A stretch of DNA of 64,000 bases from Candidatus Pantoea varia (lineage in GTDB: Bacteria > Pseudomonadota > Gammaproteobacteria > Enterobacterales > Enterobacteriaceae): contig NZ_FOVG01000001.1 in the NCBI RefSeq assembly GCF_900115075.1, positions 1,426,001 to 1,490,000 of the forward strand. Reading direction: 5' to 3'. The position numbers and the translations under genes were made by a program. Below the pieces are notes generated by a model, which ran no database searches, was not told the origin of the DNA, and saw nothing but the letters and a program-made list of their open reading frames with translations. Shown here piece by piece: positions 9,417 to 18,172 of the stretch (position 1 is its first letter; each line of letters begins with the position of its first letter).

Positions 9417-10289
9417 TTATTTTTCCCAGCTGAAACGACGCACCAGCAGCATCAGACCCTGCTCCAGCAGCAGCCCGACCACGCCGATAATCAGAATGGC
9501 GATCAGAATGTTTGCCACGTTGAGGTTGTTCCACTCATTCCAGATCCAGAAGCCGATCCCCAGCCCGCCGGTCAGCATTTCGGCGGCGACGATCACCAGC
9601 CACGCGATGCCGATAGAGAGACGAACCCCAGTGAGCACCGCAGGCAGCACGGCGGGCAGCAGAATGCGGCGCATCACCGTCCATTCAGAGAGCTGTAACA
9701 CCCGCGCGACGTTGAGATAATCCTGCGGAATGCGCTGCACCCCTTCGGCGGTGTTGATGATCATCGGCCAGATGGAACAGATGAAAATGGTCCAGCTGGC
9801 GGCTGGCTCGGCGCGCTGAAACAGCAGCAGTCCAATCGGCAGCCAGGCCAGCGGGCTGACCGGACGCAGCAGGGCGATAATCGGATTGAACATCCGCGCC
9901 ATAAAGGTGAAGCGCCCCAGCAGAAAACCGGCCGGAATACCCACCAGCGCGGCGAGGCCGAAGCCGATAGCGACGCGCTGCAGCGAAGCCAGCACATTCC
10001 AGCCGATGCCCTGATCGTTGGGGCCATTGCTGTAGAACGGGTCAGCGAACAGAACCTGCGCGGCCTGCCAGGTCGTGTAAGGCGAAGGAAACGAGGGTTC
10101 GGACAAAGCGGCGATCTGCCACACCAGCAACATCAGCAGCAGACCGCCCGCAGCCGGAATGCAGCGCTGCAAAAACGGACGCAGCCGTGCCGGACGTGCA
10201 GCGGCTTTGGGGGTGACCTGTAACGGAATAACGGTGGCACTGCCGGGGGTTTGCACCGGCTGAGCCAGAGCGCGCGCGTCAGTTTTCAT
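9417..10289 (-). CDS. nasE: Nitrate ABC transporter permease
   Basis: Inner-membrane permease of 290 residues. After a cytoplasmic N-terminal stretch of about 45 residues come several hydrophobic segments (GGLLLMLLVWQIAAL, GFGLAALVGIPAGFLLG, SIGIAWLVIVAAEML, ILIAILIIGVVGLLLEQ). The EAA loop region is around VQRIPQDYLNVARVLQLSE. It is of the NrtB/SsuC type. It lies between the binding protein and ATPase genes in the same order as Klebsiella nasFED. Confidence 0.9.
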   Translation of the reverse strand: MKTDARALAQPVQTPGSATVIPLQVTPKAAARPARLRPFLQRCIPAAGGLLLMLLVWQIAALSEPSFPSPYTTWQAAQVLFADPFYSNGPNDQGIGWNVLASLQRVAIGFGLAALVGIPAGFLLGRFTFMARMFNPIIALLRPVSPLAWLPIGLLLFQRAEPAASWTIFICSIWPMIINTAEGVQRIPQDYLNVARVLQLSEWTVMRRILLPAVLPAVLTGVRLSIGIAWLVIVAAEMLTGGLGIGFWIWNEWNNLNVANILIAILIIGVVGLLLEQGLMLLVRRFSWEK

Positions 10290-10300
10290 GACAACCTCTC

Positions 10301-11554
10301 TTAACGTTTGATAGCGAAACTGGCGGCGTAGGCGGCAGGATTGCTGCCATCCCAGACTTTGCCGTCGATCAGGGTGCTGCTGCGCATCTCACTGGCGGGC
10401 AGTGCAATCTGCCCGACTGCGCTGGCGGCCTGTTTATAGATGTCGATGCGGTTGATCTGGCGGGCCACGGCAAGGTAATCGGGATCGCTGGCGAGCAGCC
10501 CCCAGCGTTTCATCTGCGTCAGGAACCACATGCCATCTGAGAGCCACGGAAAACTGACGTTGCCGTTGTCGAAGAAACGCATCGGATGCGCGTCCTGCCA
10601 CGACTGCCCCAGTCCGTTCTGATACTGGCCAAGCATTCGCCCCTGTAGCGTCTCCACTTTGGTGTTGATCCAGGCGCGACCGGCTAACACCTGGGCGGTT
10701 TCACGGCGATTATCGTCTGAGGCGTCGATCCAGCGCGCTGCCTCCAGCACGGCGGCAGTCAGCGCGCGGGCGGTGTTGGGATTCTCTTTCACCCACTGTG
10801 CGCGGGTGCCGAGCACTTTTTCCGGATGCTCCGGCCAGATCTGCTGGCTGGTGGCGGCGGTGAAGCCGATGTTGTCGCTGATGGCACGCTGGTTCCACGG
10901 CTCACCGACGCAGTAGCCGCTCATGTTGCCAATCTTCATGTTCATCACCATCTGCGGCGGCGGCACGACTACGGTGCGCACGTCGTTAAACGGATGAATG
11001 CCGGCATTGGCCAGCCAGTAATAGAGCCACATGGCATGCGTACTGGTGGGAAAGGTATGCGCGAAAGTCAGGCTACCTTTAGGGCGGCTATCAACGGCTT
11101 TTTTCAGGCTGATCGCATCGGTGACGCCACTGGCTTTCAGTTGGTTCGACAGGGTGATGGCCTGGCCGTTGTGATTGAGCGTCATCAGGTTAGCCATGTC
11201 GTGCTGCGGTCCCGCCACGCCAAGCTGCAGCGCGTAGATCATGCCGTAGAGCACATGCGCCGCATCCAGTTCACCGGAGGTCAGCTTGTCCCGCACCGCT
11301 GCCCAGCTCGCCTCTTTGCTGACCGCAAGCGTCAGGCCATACTTCTTGTCGAAGCCTTTTACCGATGCCATGACCACCGGCGCGCAGTCGGTAAGCGGAA
11401 TAAAGCCCACCCGTACCTGCGCCTTTTCTGGCGCATCGGAACCTGCCGCCCAGACTGCATTTCGTAATCCCGGAATGATCCAGGCCGCACCCAGCGCAGC
11501 ACCGGAGATCAGCGCCTGACGTCGCGTCAGAGAAAATGGCGTTTTGCTCATCAT
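10301..11554 (-). CDS. nasF: Periplasmic nitrate-binding protein, Tat-type signal
   Basis: Substrate-binding component of the nitrate importer. From ATG 11554 (or the adjacent ATG 11551) the product is about 417 residues. It begins with a twin-arginine signal: SLTRRQALISG, then a hydrophobic stretch and a probable cleavage near VWAAG. The mature part has NrtA-family features (RVGFIPLTDCAPVVMA, FAHTFPTSTHAMWLYYWLA, GYCVGEPWNQRA). AGGGG lies upstream of the start. The open frame extends further upstream to 11659, but that part is the leader RNA with the attenuator, so the internal ATG is preferred. First gene of the nas operon. Confidence 0.9.
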   Translation of the reverse strand: MMSKTPFSLTRRQALISGAALGAAWIIPGLRNAVWAAGSDAPEKAQVRVGFIPLTDCAPVVMASVKGFDKKYGLTLAVSKEASWAAVRDKLTSGELDAAHVLYGMIYALQLGVAGPQHDMANLMTLNHNGQAITLSNQLKASGVTDAISLKKAVDSRPKGSLTFAHTFPTSTHAMWLYYWLANAGIHPFNDVRTVVVPPPQMVMNMKIGNMSGYCVGEPWNQRAISDNIGFTAATSQQIWPEHPEKVLGTRAQWVKENPNTARALTAAVLEAARWIDASDDNRRETAQVLAGRAWINTKVETLQGRMLGQYQNGLGQSWQDAHPMRFFDNGNVSFPWLSDGMWFLTQMKRWGLLASDPDYLAVARQINRIDIYKQAASAVGQIALPASEMRSSTLIDGKVWDGSNPAAYAASFAIKR

Positions 11555-11570
11555 GTTGCCCCTGAACAGA

Positions 11571-11680
11571 AATAAAAAAAGGCGTCCTCCGACAAGCCGA
11601 AGCCTGCGGATGGACGCCTTTATCCAAAGCACTGACCCTACCGCCATTGGCAGGAGCAATGCATACTCTCTGTAAGGTCA
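11571..11680 (-). promoter_or_regulatory. nasF leader RNA with NasR-type antitermination hairpin and terminator
   Basis: Read on the minus strand, the leader first forms a hairpin with outer arms GACCTTAC (11672-11679) and GTAGGGTC (11634-11641) and an inner stem CATTG/CAATG (11645-11661). It then forms a strong stem AAAGGCGTCC/GGACGCCTTT (11578-11621) followed by a run of U. This is the layout of the Klebsiella nasF leader, where NasR bound to nitrate or nitrite contacts the first hairpin and prevents termination at the second. The distance from the predicted transcription start (about 11672) to the nasF ATG is close to 118 bases. Confidence 0.8.
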
Positions 11681-11681
11681 A

Positions 11682-11698
11682 AGCAAAGGATGTGCCAG
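11682..11698 (-). promoter_or_regulatory. Sigma-54 promoter of the nas operon
   Basis: On the minus strand the sequence reads TGGCACATCCTTTGCT, a full match to the sigma-54 pattern TGGCAC-N5-TTGCT. The -24 GG is at 11696-11695 and the -12 GC at 11684-11683, with the required ten bases between. Transcription would start near 11672, at the base of the first leader hairpin. It implies nitrogen control by NtrC. Confidence 0.85.
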
Positions 11699-11782
11699 AT
11701 CACCAAAACCGCGTGCATGCCGACTGGCAGCAATGCACTGGTGAAAATTTAGCCGTTTTTGCACGTTTCTGACGCAGATCAC

Positions 11783-11797
11783 GCACAATGGCTGTGC
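11783..11797. promoter_or_regulatory. Candidate NtrC binding site upstream of nasF
   Basis: GCAC-N7-GTGC, an inverted repeat with the core spacing of NtrC sites (TGCAC...GTGCA). It lies about 110 bases upstream of the predicted nas transcription start, a usual enhancer distance. A single site is seen, so this is a moderate call. Confidence 0.55.
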
Positions 11798-11813
11798 AGC
11801 TACCTCATCCGGG

Positions 11814-13028
11814 TTAGCTGTTCAGGGTCTTCGCCACCGCCAGCACCGCCTGCGCGATTTCCAGTACCCGCTTGTTCTGATTCATGGCACTTTTGCGCAG
11901 CGCCTGCCATGCCGCCTCTTCGGTGAAACCCTGCTGCTGCATCAGCCAGTGTTTGGCCTGATCGATCACCCGTCGTTCGTCCAGTGAGGCGCGCATCGAC
12001 GCCAGCTCATCCGCCTGCTGTTGCAGACGCTGCGACTGCTCACCAATCAGCGACAGCACCGAGCGACCGAGCCGCGGGGCCAGGCCGTCACTGTTGAGCG
12101 CAGCCGCGCCGGGCAGCCAGTCAGCCCCGGAGACATAGAGTGAAAAGTTGCTGTCGCCCTGCAGGACCGGAATTGCGGCCTGCTGCTGCGCCTGATCAAT
12201 CGCCTCACGGCAGCGCTGCATCAGCGTAGCCGTCAGGGCATCCTCCAGCGTTTTCATCTGATCCAGGCGCTCAGAAAGCAGCGAAAACCAGTGCAGCGCG
12301 CCGGTCTCGTCATACTGGCCGCCGGTGCAGGCGATGCGCCGCAAACGTTCGATGTCCCGACCAGGCTGAGCCAGCGGTTGCCAGCAATCGCAGGCAGCGC
12401 TGTCGGCAAACTCCCGGAAGGTAGTAAAACTTTGCTCCTGGGCCGCGATCAGGGCCACCATCTGGCTGCGCTGGTCAGACGTGAACTGCCCCGCCGCAAA
12501 GCCAGCGGAGCCGATGGCCCGCTCCTGTCCGGCCAGCTCTTTGCCCTGCATAAAGCTGAACAGGGCGATAAGCGCGCGGGAAATTCCGGGATAGCTGGCG
12601 GTGTCAGCCGCCTCAAACACCAGATTGAGTAAGGTGCGGATCACCTGATTAAAGGCGGCCATCGCCGCAGCCTGCTCCAACTCACGCTGGCTGATTTGCT
12701 GACGCAGCGCGGGCAGTCCCTCCAGCGCCTGCAGGGCGGCGGCAATCAGGTTACAGAAGCGGCTGTAGCCGGGCTGGGCCACGGCGGGCGGCAGCGCCCG
12801 ATAAACCTGCTGCAGGCCGGCGCTGACCTCCTGCTGGCGCGCGAGACGTTCGGCACCAAATAGCGCACCGTCCGAGCAGATCCAGAGGTTGTTTGCGCCA
12901 CGTTCCCGTTGCAGTCGATGAACAAGTTCACTAATGGCCGCGATCAGCTCGCCGGTCTCAAGCAGCCGTTGCAGACTGGCAATATCGCTGTCACGCGATG
13001 CCTGCAGCCATGTCAGGGCATCACTCAT
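11814..13028 (-). CDS. nasR: Nitrate-responsive antitermination regulator NasR
   Basis: 404 residues with an N-terminal NIT sensor domain (roughly 40-290; HRLQRERGANNLWICSDG is the typical arginine-containing NIT segment) and a C-terminal ANTAR RNA-binding domain (about 330-395; RRVIDQAKHWLMQQQGFTEE and ALRKSAMNQNKRVLEIA). NIT senses nitrate or nitrite; ANTAR binds the leader RNA hairpin and prevents termination. Its position directly upstream of the leader and the nasF operon on the same strand is the Klebsiella arrangement. GAGGTGAGCA precedes the ATG. Confidence 0.93.
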   Translation of the reverse strand: MSDALTWLQASRDSDIASLQRLLETGELIAAISELVHRLQRERGANNLWICSDGALFGAERLARQQEVSAGLQQVYRALPPAVAQPGYSRFCNLIAAALQALEGLPALRQQISQRELEQAAAMAAFNQVIRTLLNLVFEAADTASYPGISRALIALFSFMQGKELAGQERAIGSAGFAAGQFTSDQRSQMVALIAAQEQSFTTFREFADSAACDCWQPLAQPGRDIERLRRIACTGGQYDETGALHWFSLLSERLDQMKTLEDALTATLMQRCREAIDQAQQQAAIPVLQGDSNFSLYVSGADWLPGAAALNSDGLAPRLGRSVLSLIGEQSQRLQQQADELASMRASLDERRVIDQAKHWLMQQQGFTEEAAWQALRKSAMNQNKRVLEIAQAVLAVAKTLNS

Positions 13029-13515
13029 TGCTCACCTCGGTGCGGTTAAAAGCTTTCAGTAGCAAAAGGCGTGCCGCTTTCGGTAAAAACAAGGATCAGA
13101 ACAGGGCGTAAATTCTGATTTTGATAATATTCTTAACGCAAATCGATAAAATTCATCGGCAACAAGCCATTAGTAAATCTTAACAGTTTCCAATCGGATT
13201 AATTGCATGTCAGAATGCGCGGCACTGTTCTCAATCAGTTTTTCGCTGCGATAATTCAGTTCGCTTTAACTATCGCATCCGCGGGCGCTTTTCGGTTATC
13301 GAAACCCGCCCGAAAAGCGCCTGCTATCACGCATCGGCAGTGGGTGCAATGGTTTGAATTCTCAAAAGTCTTAGGTAGACTGAATACGTTACTATCCTGA
13401 TGTAAACTGACCTTTTTTTGAAAAACAGAATTTCGGCACGATGCGGCGCGATGAATAGCGCCTCCTGGCATCGGGCCCGGCAACATGCAGATACTTTGAT
13501 GAGATCACGAGGAAC
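13029..13515. other. Intergenic region with a 12-bp perfect inverted repeat
   Basis: 487 bases between the divergent nasR and the type VI lipoprotein gene. The notable item is a perfect inverted repeat, GGCGCTTTTCGG (13284-13295) and CCGAAAAGCGCC (13310-13321), with a 14-base loop and no U tract. It could be an operator or an RNA stem. The short open frames here show no recognisable protein features. Promoters for both genes must lie in this AT-rich stretch, but none is clear-cut. Confidence 0.5.
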
Positions 13516-14007
13516 ATGGTGAAAAAGAGTCTTGCGTTAACACTGCTGGCGGTTCTTACCCTGGCAGGCTGTAAGGCCCCGCCGCCGCCCGTCACTGACG
13601 ATACGCTGGTCACCAGCGAAATTAACGGCGTCAAACTGGTCCATCGACACGCTGTCGCGGCACCGACGGAATTTGAGCCGGTCAATCAGACCTGGCGCGC
13701 GCTTTATGGTGCCTCCGTCATGACCTCGCCGGATTACGGCGGCAAAGTGGTTCGCTATCTCGAAACGGGTAAGCCGTTTGAAGTATTAGGTAATGTGGAA
13801 CACCGCTGGCTGGCGATTGCTGACCAGGCTGACGGCCCGTTGATCGGTTATGTGCCGCTTAAAGCAGGCGTGGCGAGCGATCGTTACGATGCCACGGTGC
13901 AGAGCGATCGTCCTCGTCCCCGCAAAAGCAAACAGGTCTGCGTAGCCGTCGGTGGCGCCAGCAAAGCCTGTCGGACTAACGATACCGCGACCTGGATCTT
14001 AGACTGA
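13516..14007 (+). CDS. Outer-membrane-type lipoprotein with SH3-like domain, T6SS-associated
   Basis: 163 residues. The N-terminus is a lipoprotein signal (KKSLALTLLAVLTLAGC, lipobox LAGC). The mature part contains an SH3-like segment (ASVMTSPDYGGKVVRYLETGKPFEVLGNVEHRWLAI). It starts at ATG after GAGGA and opens the type VI-like cluster. It does not look like TssJ, the usual T6SS lipoprotein with a transthyretin fold, although it occupies a comparable place. It may contact peptidoglycan or the TssL periplasmic domain (inference). Confidence 0.6.
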   Translation: MVKKSLALTLLAVLTLAGCKAPPPPVTDDTLVTSEINGVKLVHRHAVAAPTEFEPVNQTWRALYGASVMTSPDYGGKVVRYLETGKPFEVLGNVEHRWLAIADQADGPLIGYVPLKAGVASDRYDATVQSDRPRPRKSKQVCVAVGGASKACRTNDTATWILD

Positions 14008-14092
14008 ATATGAAATCCGGCGCATATTGCCCGCAGCACCGTCCCGGGCTGCGGGTACAGGGATTAGCCATTGGCTGGAAGATCACTAATTA

Positions 14093-15310
14093 ATGACTGT
14101 GGAATCCCCTGCGCGTGAGGCGACCCCCTCAGGCAATGTGAATCTATTACTTCAGGCTGCAGCGCCACTGCTGAACGCGGTGGTGCAAATTCGTCAGGCA
14201 GCCACTCACGACGACCCTGCGGGTCTGCGCCAGTCTCTGATCGATGAAATCCGTCAGTTTGAACAACGCTGTAAACAGGCAGGGCTGCCGTTTGAGATGA
14301 TTATCGGCGCACGCTACTGCATCTGCAGCGTGCTGGATGAAGCCGCGGCGCAGACCCCCTGGGGCACGCGCGGCGTCTGGTCTGGCAACGGCATGCTGGT
14401 GACTTTCCACAATGAAAGCTGGGGCGGCGAAAAATTCTTTCAGCTGCTGTCGCGCATCTCCCAAAGCCCGCAACAGCACCTCTGGCTGCTGGAAGTGGTG
14501 CAGTACTGCCTGCTGCTGGGCTTTGAAGGACGCTATCGTGGCAGTGAAAATGGTCGCGTCCAGTGCGACGGTATCCGTAAACGCCTGAAAACCCTGATTG
14601 ACGAAACGCGTGCTCAGCGCCAGACCCCACAACCGCCACTGGTTGAAGTGCATCCGCTGGTGAGCACTCTCGCCCGTCCGATGGTGCCGCTCTGGGCCTG
14701 TGCCATGCTGGTCGCCCTGATCGGCTGCCTGATCTACAGCGGCCTGAACTGGCGGCTCGGCAATGCTGCCGAACCGCTGCTGCGTAGCATCTATCAGACG
14801 CCTCTGCCGCAGATTACCGCGGGCCGCCGTCCCTCTTCCCCGCAGGCGCTGCTCGATCTGCGTCAGCGCCTGAATGATGTCATCGCCGCCGGACAACTCG
14901 AAGTCAGCGATGGTGCTTTTGGCAGCAAAGTGATTATTCCGGCGGACAAACTGTTTGCCGAGCAAGGCACGGTGATCAATCCGGTGGGCCGTGCGCTGCT
15001 GGCGCGCGTCTCAACCGCCATGAAAGATGTCAAAGGCACCATTCTGGTCTCGGTGTTTACCGACGATCATCCGGTGGATAACAGCCGATTTGCCTCCAGC
15101 TATGAGTTTTCCTTTGCCCGCGCCCGTGCGATCACTCAACTGTTACAGGTTCAGCTGAATGACGGTCATACGGTTCGCTCTGAAGGCCGTGGCGACAGCG
15201 ACCCGCTGCTGCCCAACGACAGCAGCGAAAACCGGACCCGCAACCGCCGCGTTGAAATCACCCTGTTTGCCGCGCCTGAAACGCTCAGTAATCACCAAGG
15301 AGCACAATGA
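14093..15310 (+). CDS. tssL: Type VI secretion TssL (DotU) with C-terminal OmpA domain
   Basis: 405 residues. An N-terminal cytoplasmic DotU/IcmH domain (about 15-190: LLLQAAAPLLNAVVQIR, ARYCICSVLDEAA, WGGEKFFQLL, CLLLGFEGRYRG) is followed by one membrane helix (about 197-220). The C-terminus is an OmpA-like peptidoglycan-binding domain (GRALLARVSTAM, FARARAITQLL, SENRTRNRRVEITL). It is the inner-membrane partner of TssM in the T6SS membrane complex. The stop overlaps the tssM start (ATGA). Confidence 0.88.
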   Translation: MTVESPAREATPSGNVNLLLQAAAPLLNAVVQIRQAATHDDPAGLRQSLIDEIRQFEQRCKQAGLPFEMIIGARYCICSVLDEAAAQTPWGTRGVWSGNGMLVTFHNESWGGEKFFQLLSRISQSPQQHLWLLEVVQYCLLLGFEGRYRGSENGRVQCDGIRKRLKTLIDETRAQRQTPQPPLVEVHPLVSTLARPMVPLWACAMLVALIGCLIYSGLNWRLGNAAEPLLRSIYQTPLPQITAGRRPSSPQALLDLRQRLNDVIAAGQLEVSDGAFGSKVIIPADKLFAEQGTVINPVGRALLARVSTAMKDVKGTILVSVFTDDHPVDNSRFASSYEFSFARARAITQLLQVQLNDGHTVRSEGRGDSDPLLPNDSSENRTRNRRVEITLFAAPETLSNHQGAQ

Positions 15311-17424
15311 TGCGCGCCCCCCTTCGCCTGCTGCTAACGCACCGCCTGCTGTGGAGTTTTATCGGCGTCACGGCGCTGAGCTGTCTGGTCTGGATGCTGG
15401 GCCCGTTCTGGTCATGGGGCGAGTCACGCCCGCTGGAACCGGTTCTGCCTCGTCAGCTCACCGTGAGCGCCCTCTATTTTCTCTGGATCCTGTTCCAGCT
15501 GATCCCGTCGCTTTATCGTGCCTGGTTTAACAGCCGCCTGCTGACCCAGCTCGAACTGGCGGGCCACGAGGATTCGGCGGAACGTCAGATGACCGAAGAG
15601 CGGCTAAACCAGCGCTTCAGTGAAGCTGCAATGCAGCTGAAACGCACCCAGTTTGGCCGTCGTCACAGCGGCGGTCTGCTCTCGCGCTTTAACGCCAATT
15701 ACCTCTATCAGCTGCCCTGGTACCTGGTGATGGGTGCGCCCGGTGCCGGTAAAACAACCGCACTGTTTAATGCGGGCCTTGAGTTTCCGCTGACCGATAC
15801 GCTGGGTAAACAGGCGATTCGTGGCGTCGGTGGCACCCGCAACTGCGACTGGTGGTTCACTGACAGCGCGGTGCTGATCGATACCGCCGGACGCTATGCG
15901 CTGCAGGAGAGCCAGCGCGTGCGCGACGCCGCGGAGTGGCACAGCTTTATTAACCTGCTGAAACGCTATCGCACCCGCCAGCCGATCAACGGCGTGATTA
16001 TGACGATCAGCGTTGCCGATCTGCTGAGTGATTCAGCCGAGGCACGTTTCGCCCAGGCCAGCGCGCTGCGTGAGCGCATGGCGGAACTGCATCAGCAGAC
16101 CGGCATTCACTTCCCGGTCTACGTGATGGTGACCAAAACCGATCTGCTGAAAGGCTTTATGAGCTACTTCGGCACCATGGATAAAGCGCGGCGTGACGCC
16201 ATCTGGGGCTTCACGTTTAACTGGGATCTGGGTAAGCCGCACAAAGATGACTGGCATCGCCATTTTGGTCAGCAGTTTCAGCGGCTGGAAGAGAATCTCC
16301 TGCAGGACCTGGCCGGGCAGATGACCCTGGAGCGCGACCTGAACGAGCGTGCGGAATGTTTCCTCTTCCCGCAGGAGTTCGCCTCGCTGCGTCCGCTGCT
16401 GAACGAATATCTGGATATCGTCTTTTCTGACCATCAGGATGCGGTCGCCTGGAGCCCGCGCGGCCTGTTCTTCACCAGCGGTACTCAGGAAGGCCTGCCG
16501 TTTGATCGGGTGATGGGTGAACTGAGCCGCAAGCTGCAGTTGCGCCAGGCGGGCGATCACTCGATTGCGGCCTGGGACAGCGTTAACCGCAACAGTCCGA
16601 TTCCCGGCAATAAGGGCCAGAGCTTTTTTATCCGTGACCTGCTCAGCGATCTGATCTTCAAAGAGAGCGGTCTGGCGGGCAGTAATCGCCGCTGGGAGTA
16701 CCGCGATCAGCTGTTCCACTGGATTGGCTATGGCGTGCTGGCCGGTGCGCTGCTGATCGCCTCCAGCCTGTGGGGCCTGAGTTACTATCAGAATCAACAT
16801 TATCTGCAACAGGTTGCCGCGCGGGTACCCGCGATTCGTGAGCAGAGTCAGCAGGTGATTCATCAGCCTGCTGATAATATTTTTGATCTGCTACCCTTTC
16901 TGAATAACCTGGTGAAGCTGCCGCTGTCGGAACGTTTTTCTCTCGATAATCCGCCGCTTACTATGCGGGCTGGCTTATATCGCGGCAGTCAGGTCAGCGA
17001 CGCCGCCTGGGTGCTTTATCAAAATGCGCTTAAGTCTTTGTTGCTGCCGCGCGTAGCGCAGCAGATCACCAACATTCTGCGCAACGATCCGGGTGATGAT
17101 AACGCCTACAGCCGCAATGCGCTGCGCGCCTATCAGATGCTCTATCAACCGCGTAATTATGACGGCGAATTTTTACGGGCCTGGCTGCTGCAAAATTTAC
17201 AGCGTTCACTGCCGGATACGGTCAGTGCCCGCGATCTGCAGCAGCTCGACTGGCACCTGAGCCAGCTGCTGGACCAGCAGATTCAGTCGTCGCCTTATGC
17301 ACGGGATAATGCACTGATGATGCGCAAGCTGGCGGATAATCTGAAAATTGCGGGTGAGGCGGGTTCTGTGCTGGCGGTAACGCCTTTGCACCCGGCCCCG
17401 CGGTCAAACTCGCATAGCGAGTAA
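15307..17424 (+). CDS. tssM: Type VI secretion TssM (IcmF), short at the C-terminus
   Basis: 705 residues, whereas TssM proteins are usually about 1100-1200. Present are two N-terminal membrane helices (about 14-70), a cytoplasmic NTPase-like domain with Walker A GAPGAGKT (143-150) and IDTAGRYAL, and a third helix (IGYGVLAGALLIASSLWGL, about 475-495). About 200 periplasmic residues then end in a normal stop. The C-terminal domains that bind TssJ are missing, and no TssJ gene is nearby. The frame runs straight into tagF, so this could be an old truncation or a lineage-specific short form. Confidence 0.82.
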   Translation: MMRAPLRLLLTHRLLWSFIGVTALSCLVWMLGPFWSWGESRPLEPVLPRQLTVSALYFLWILFQLIPSLYRAWFNSRLLTQLELAGHEDSAERQMTEERLNQRFSEAAMQLKRTQFGRRHSGGLLSRFNANYLYQLPWYLVMGAPGAGKTTALFNAGLEFPLTDTLGKQAIRGVGGTRNCDWWFTDSAVLIDTAGRYALQESQRVRDAAEWHSFINLLKRYRTRQPINGVIMTISVADLLSDSAEARFAQASALRERMAELHQQTGIHFPVYVMVTKTDLLKGFMSYFGTMDKARRDAIWGFTFNWDLGKPHKDDWHRHFGQQFQRLEENLLQDLAGQMTLERDLNERAECFLFPQEFASLRPLLNEYLDIVFSDHQDAVAWSPRGLFFTSGTQEGLPFDRVMGELSRKLQLRQAGDHSIAAWDSVNRNSPIPGNKGQSFFIRDLLSDLIFKESGLAGSNRRWEYRDQLFHWIGYGVLAGALLIASSLWGLSYYQNQHYLQQVAARVPAIREQSQQVIHQPADNIFDLLPFLNNLVKLPLSERFSLDNPPLTMRAGLYRGSQVSDAAWVLYQNALKSLLLPRVAQQITNILRNDPGDDNAYSRNALRAYQMLYQPRNYDGEFLRAWLLQNLQRSLPDTVSARDLQQLDWHLSQLLDQQIQSSPYARDNALMMRKLADNLKIAGEAGSVLAVTPLHPAPRSNSHSE

Positions 17425-17437
17425 TGGTGAGGTGAAC

Positions 17438-18136
17438 ATGGCTGCTTACACGGCCCCCGGCTGGTATGGCAAGCTGCCGTCGACCGGTGACTTTCTGCAC
17501 CATCGGCTCAGCGAGCAACAGATTAGCCCGTGGAATCACTGGATTCAGCAGGGATTAATGCACTGGCATCAGCAGGCCTGGTCCTTCAGCGCGAATTTTC
17601 TTCACGCGCCGGTGTGGAATTTTGTCCTGCCGGTAACGGCGACCCGGCCGCAAATACAAATGGGCTGTTTACTGCCCTCCTGCGATCGCGTCGGACGCGC
17701 CTGGCCGCTGCTGGCACTGCACAGCTTTCCGCTGGCGCAGTGGCATCCGGCCCAGCTGACCATTTCTGGCGACTGGTTTCAGGACCTGGGCGCGACGCTG
17801 TTACAGGCGGTTCAGACCCCGCTGAACGGTGAGCAGTTAGAGCAGCAGATTCAGGCATTGCCGCCTCTGCTGGTGCCCGCTCGCAAGCCCTCAGAAATTA
17901 TGGATGTGCTCGGCTTTAAGGATCTGCCTTGTACGCTGAGCTGGCACGAAGTGGCGGAACGTTTCGATCCGCAGCAGCATATGAGCTACTGGTGGAGTAA
18001 CCGCAGCGATGGGTTTGTCCATGCGACCCACAAGCACAGCGGCAATCTCACCGCCCAACTGTTTTCGTTACTGTTTAACCCGGCAGCAGGTTCACAGCCG
18101 GGACGTAATGGCCTCTATCCTCCGATGTTCGAGTGA
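17438..18136 (+). CDS. tagF: T6SS-associated protein TagF
   Basis: About 232 residues beginning AAYTAPGWYGKLPSTGDFLHHR, the conserved TagF/SciT N-terminus. TagF proteins hold back T6SS assembly at a post-translational level, often by sequestering the FHA protein. A GTG two codons upstream (17432) is an alternative start, but GAGGTG at 17429-17434 fits as the ribosome binding site for the ATG. The fha gene follows directly. Confidence 0.82.
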   Translation: MAAYTAPGWYGKLPSTGDFLHHRLSEQQISPWNHWIQQGLMHWHQQAWSFSANFLHAPVWNFVLPVTATRPQIQMGCLLPSCDRVGRAWPLLALHSFPLAQWHPAQLTISGDWFQDLGATLLQAVQTPLNGEQLEQQIQALPPLLVPARKPSEIMDVLGFKDLPCTLSWHEVAERFDPQQHMSYWWSNRSDGFVHATHKHSGNLTAQLFSLLFNPAAGSQPGRNGLYPPMFE

Positions 18137-18172
18137 GGCCGGATGCGTTTGCCGTTTAATCTGGGATAACTC

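Noticed and set aside
13203..13400. 65-codon open frame upstream of the T6SS lipoprotein gene
   Set aside because: No ribosome binding site, it overlaps the inverted repeat, and its composition is unlike that of a protein.
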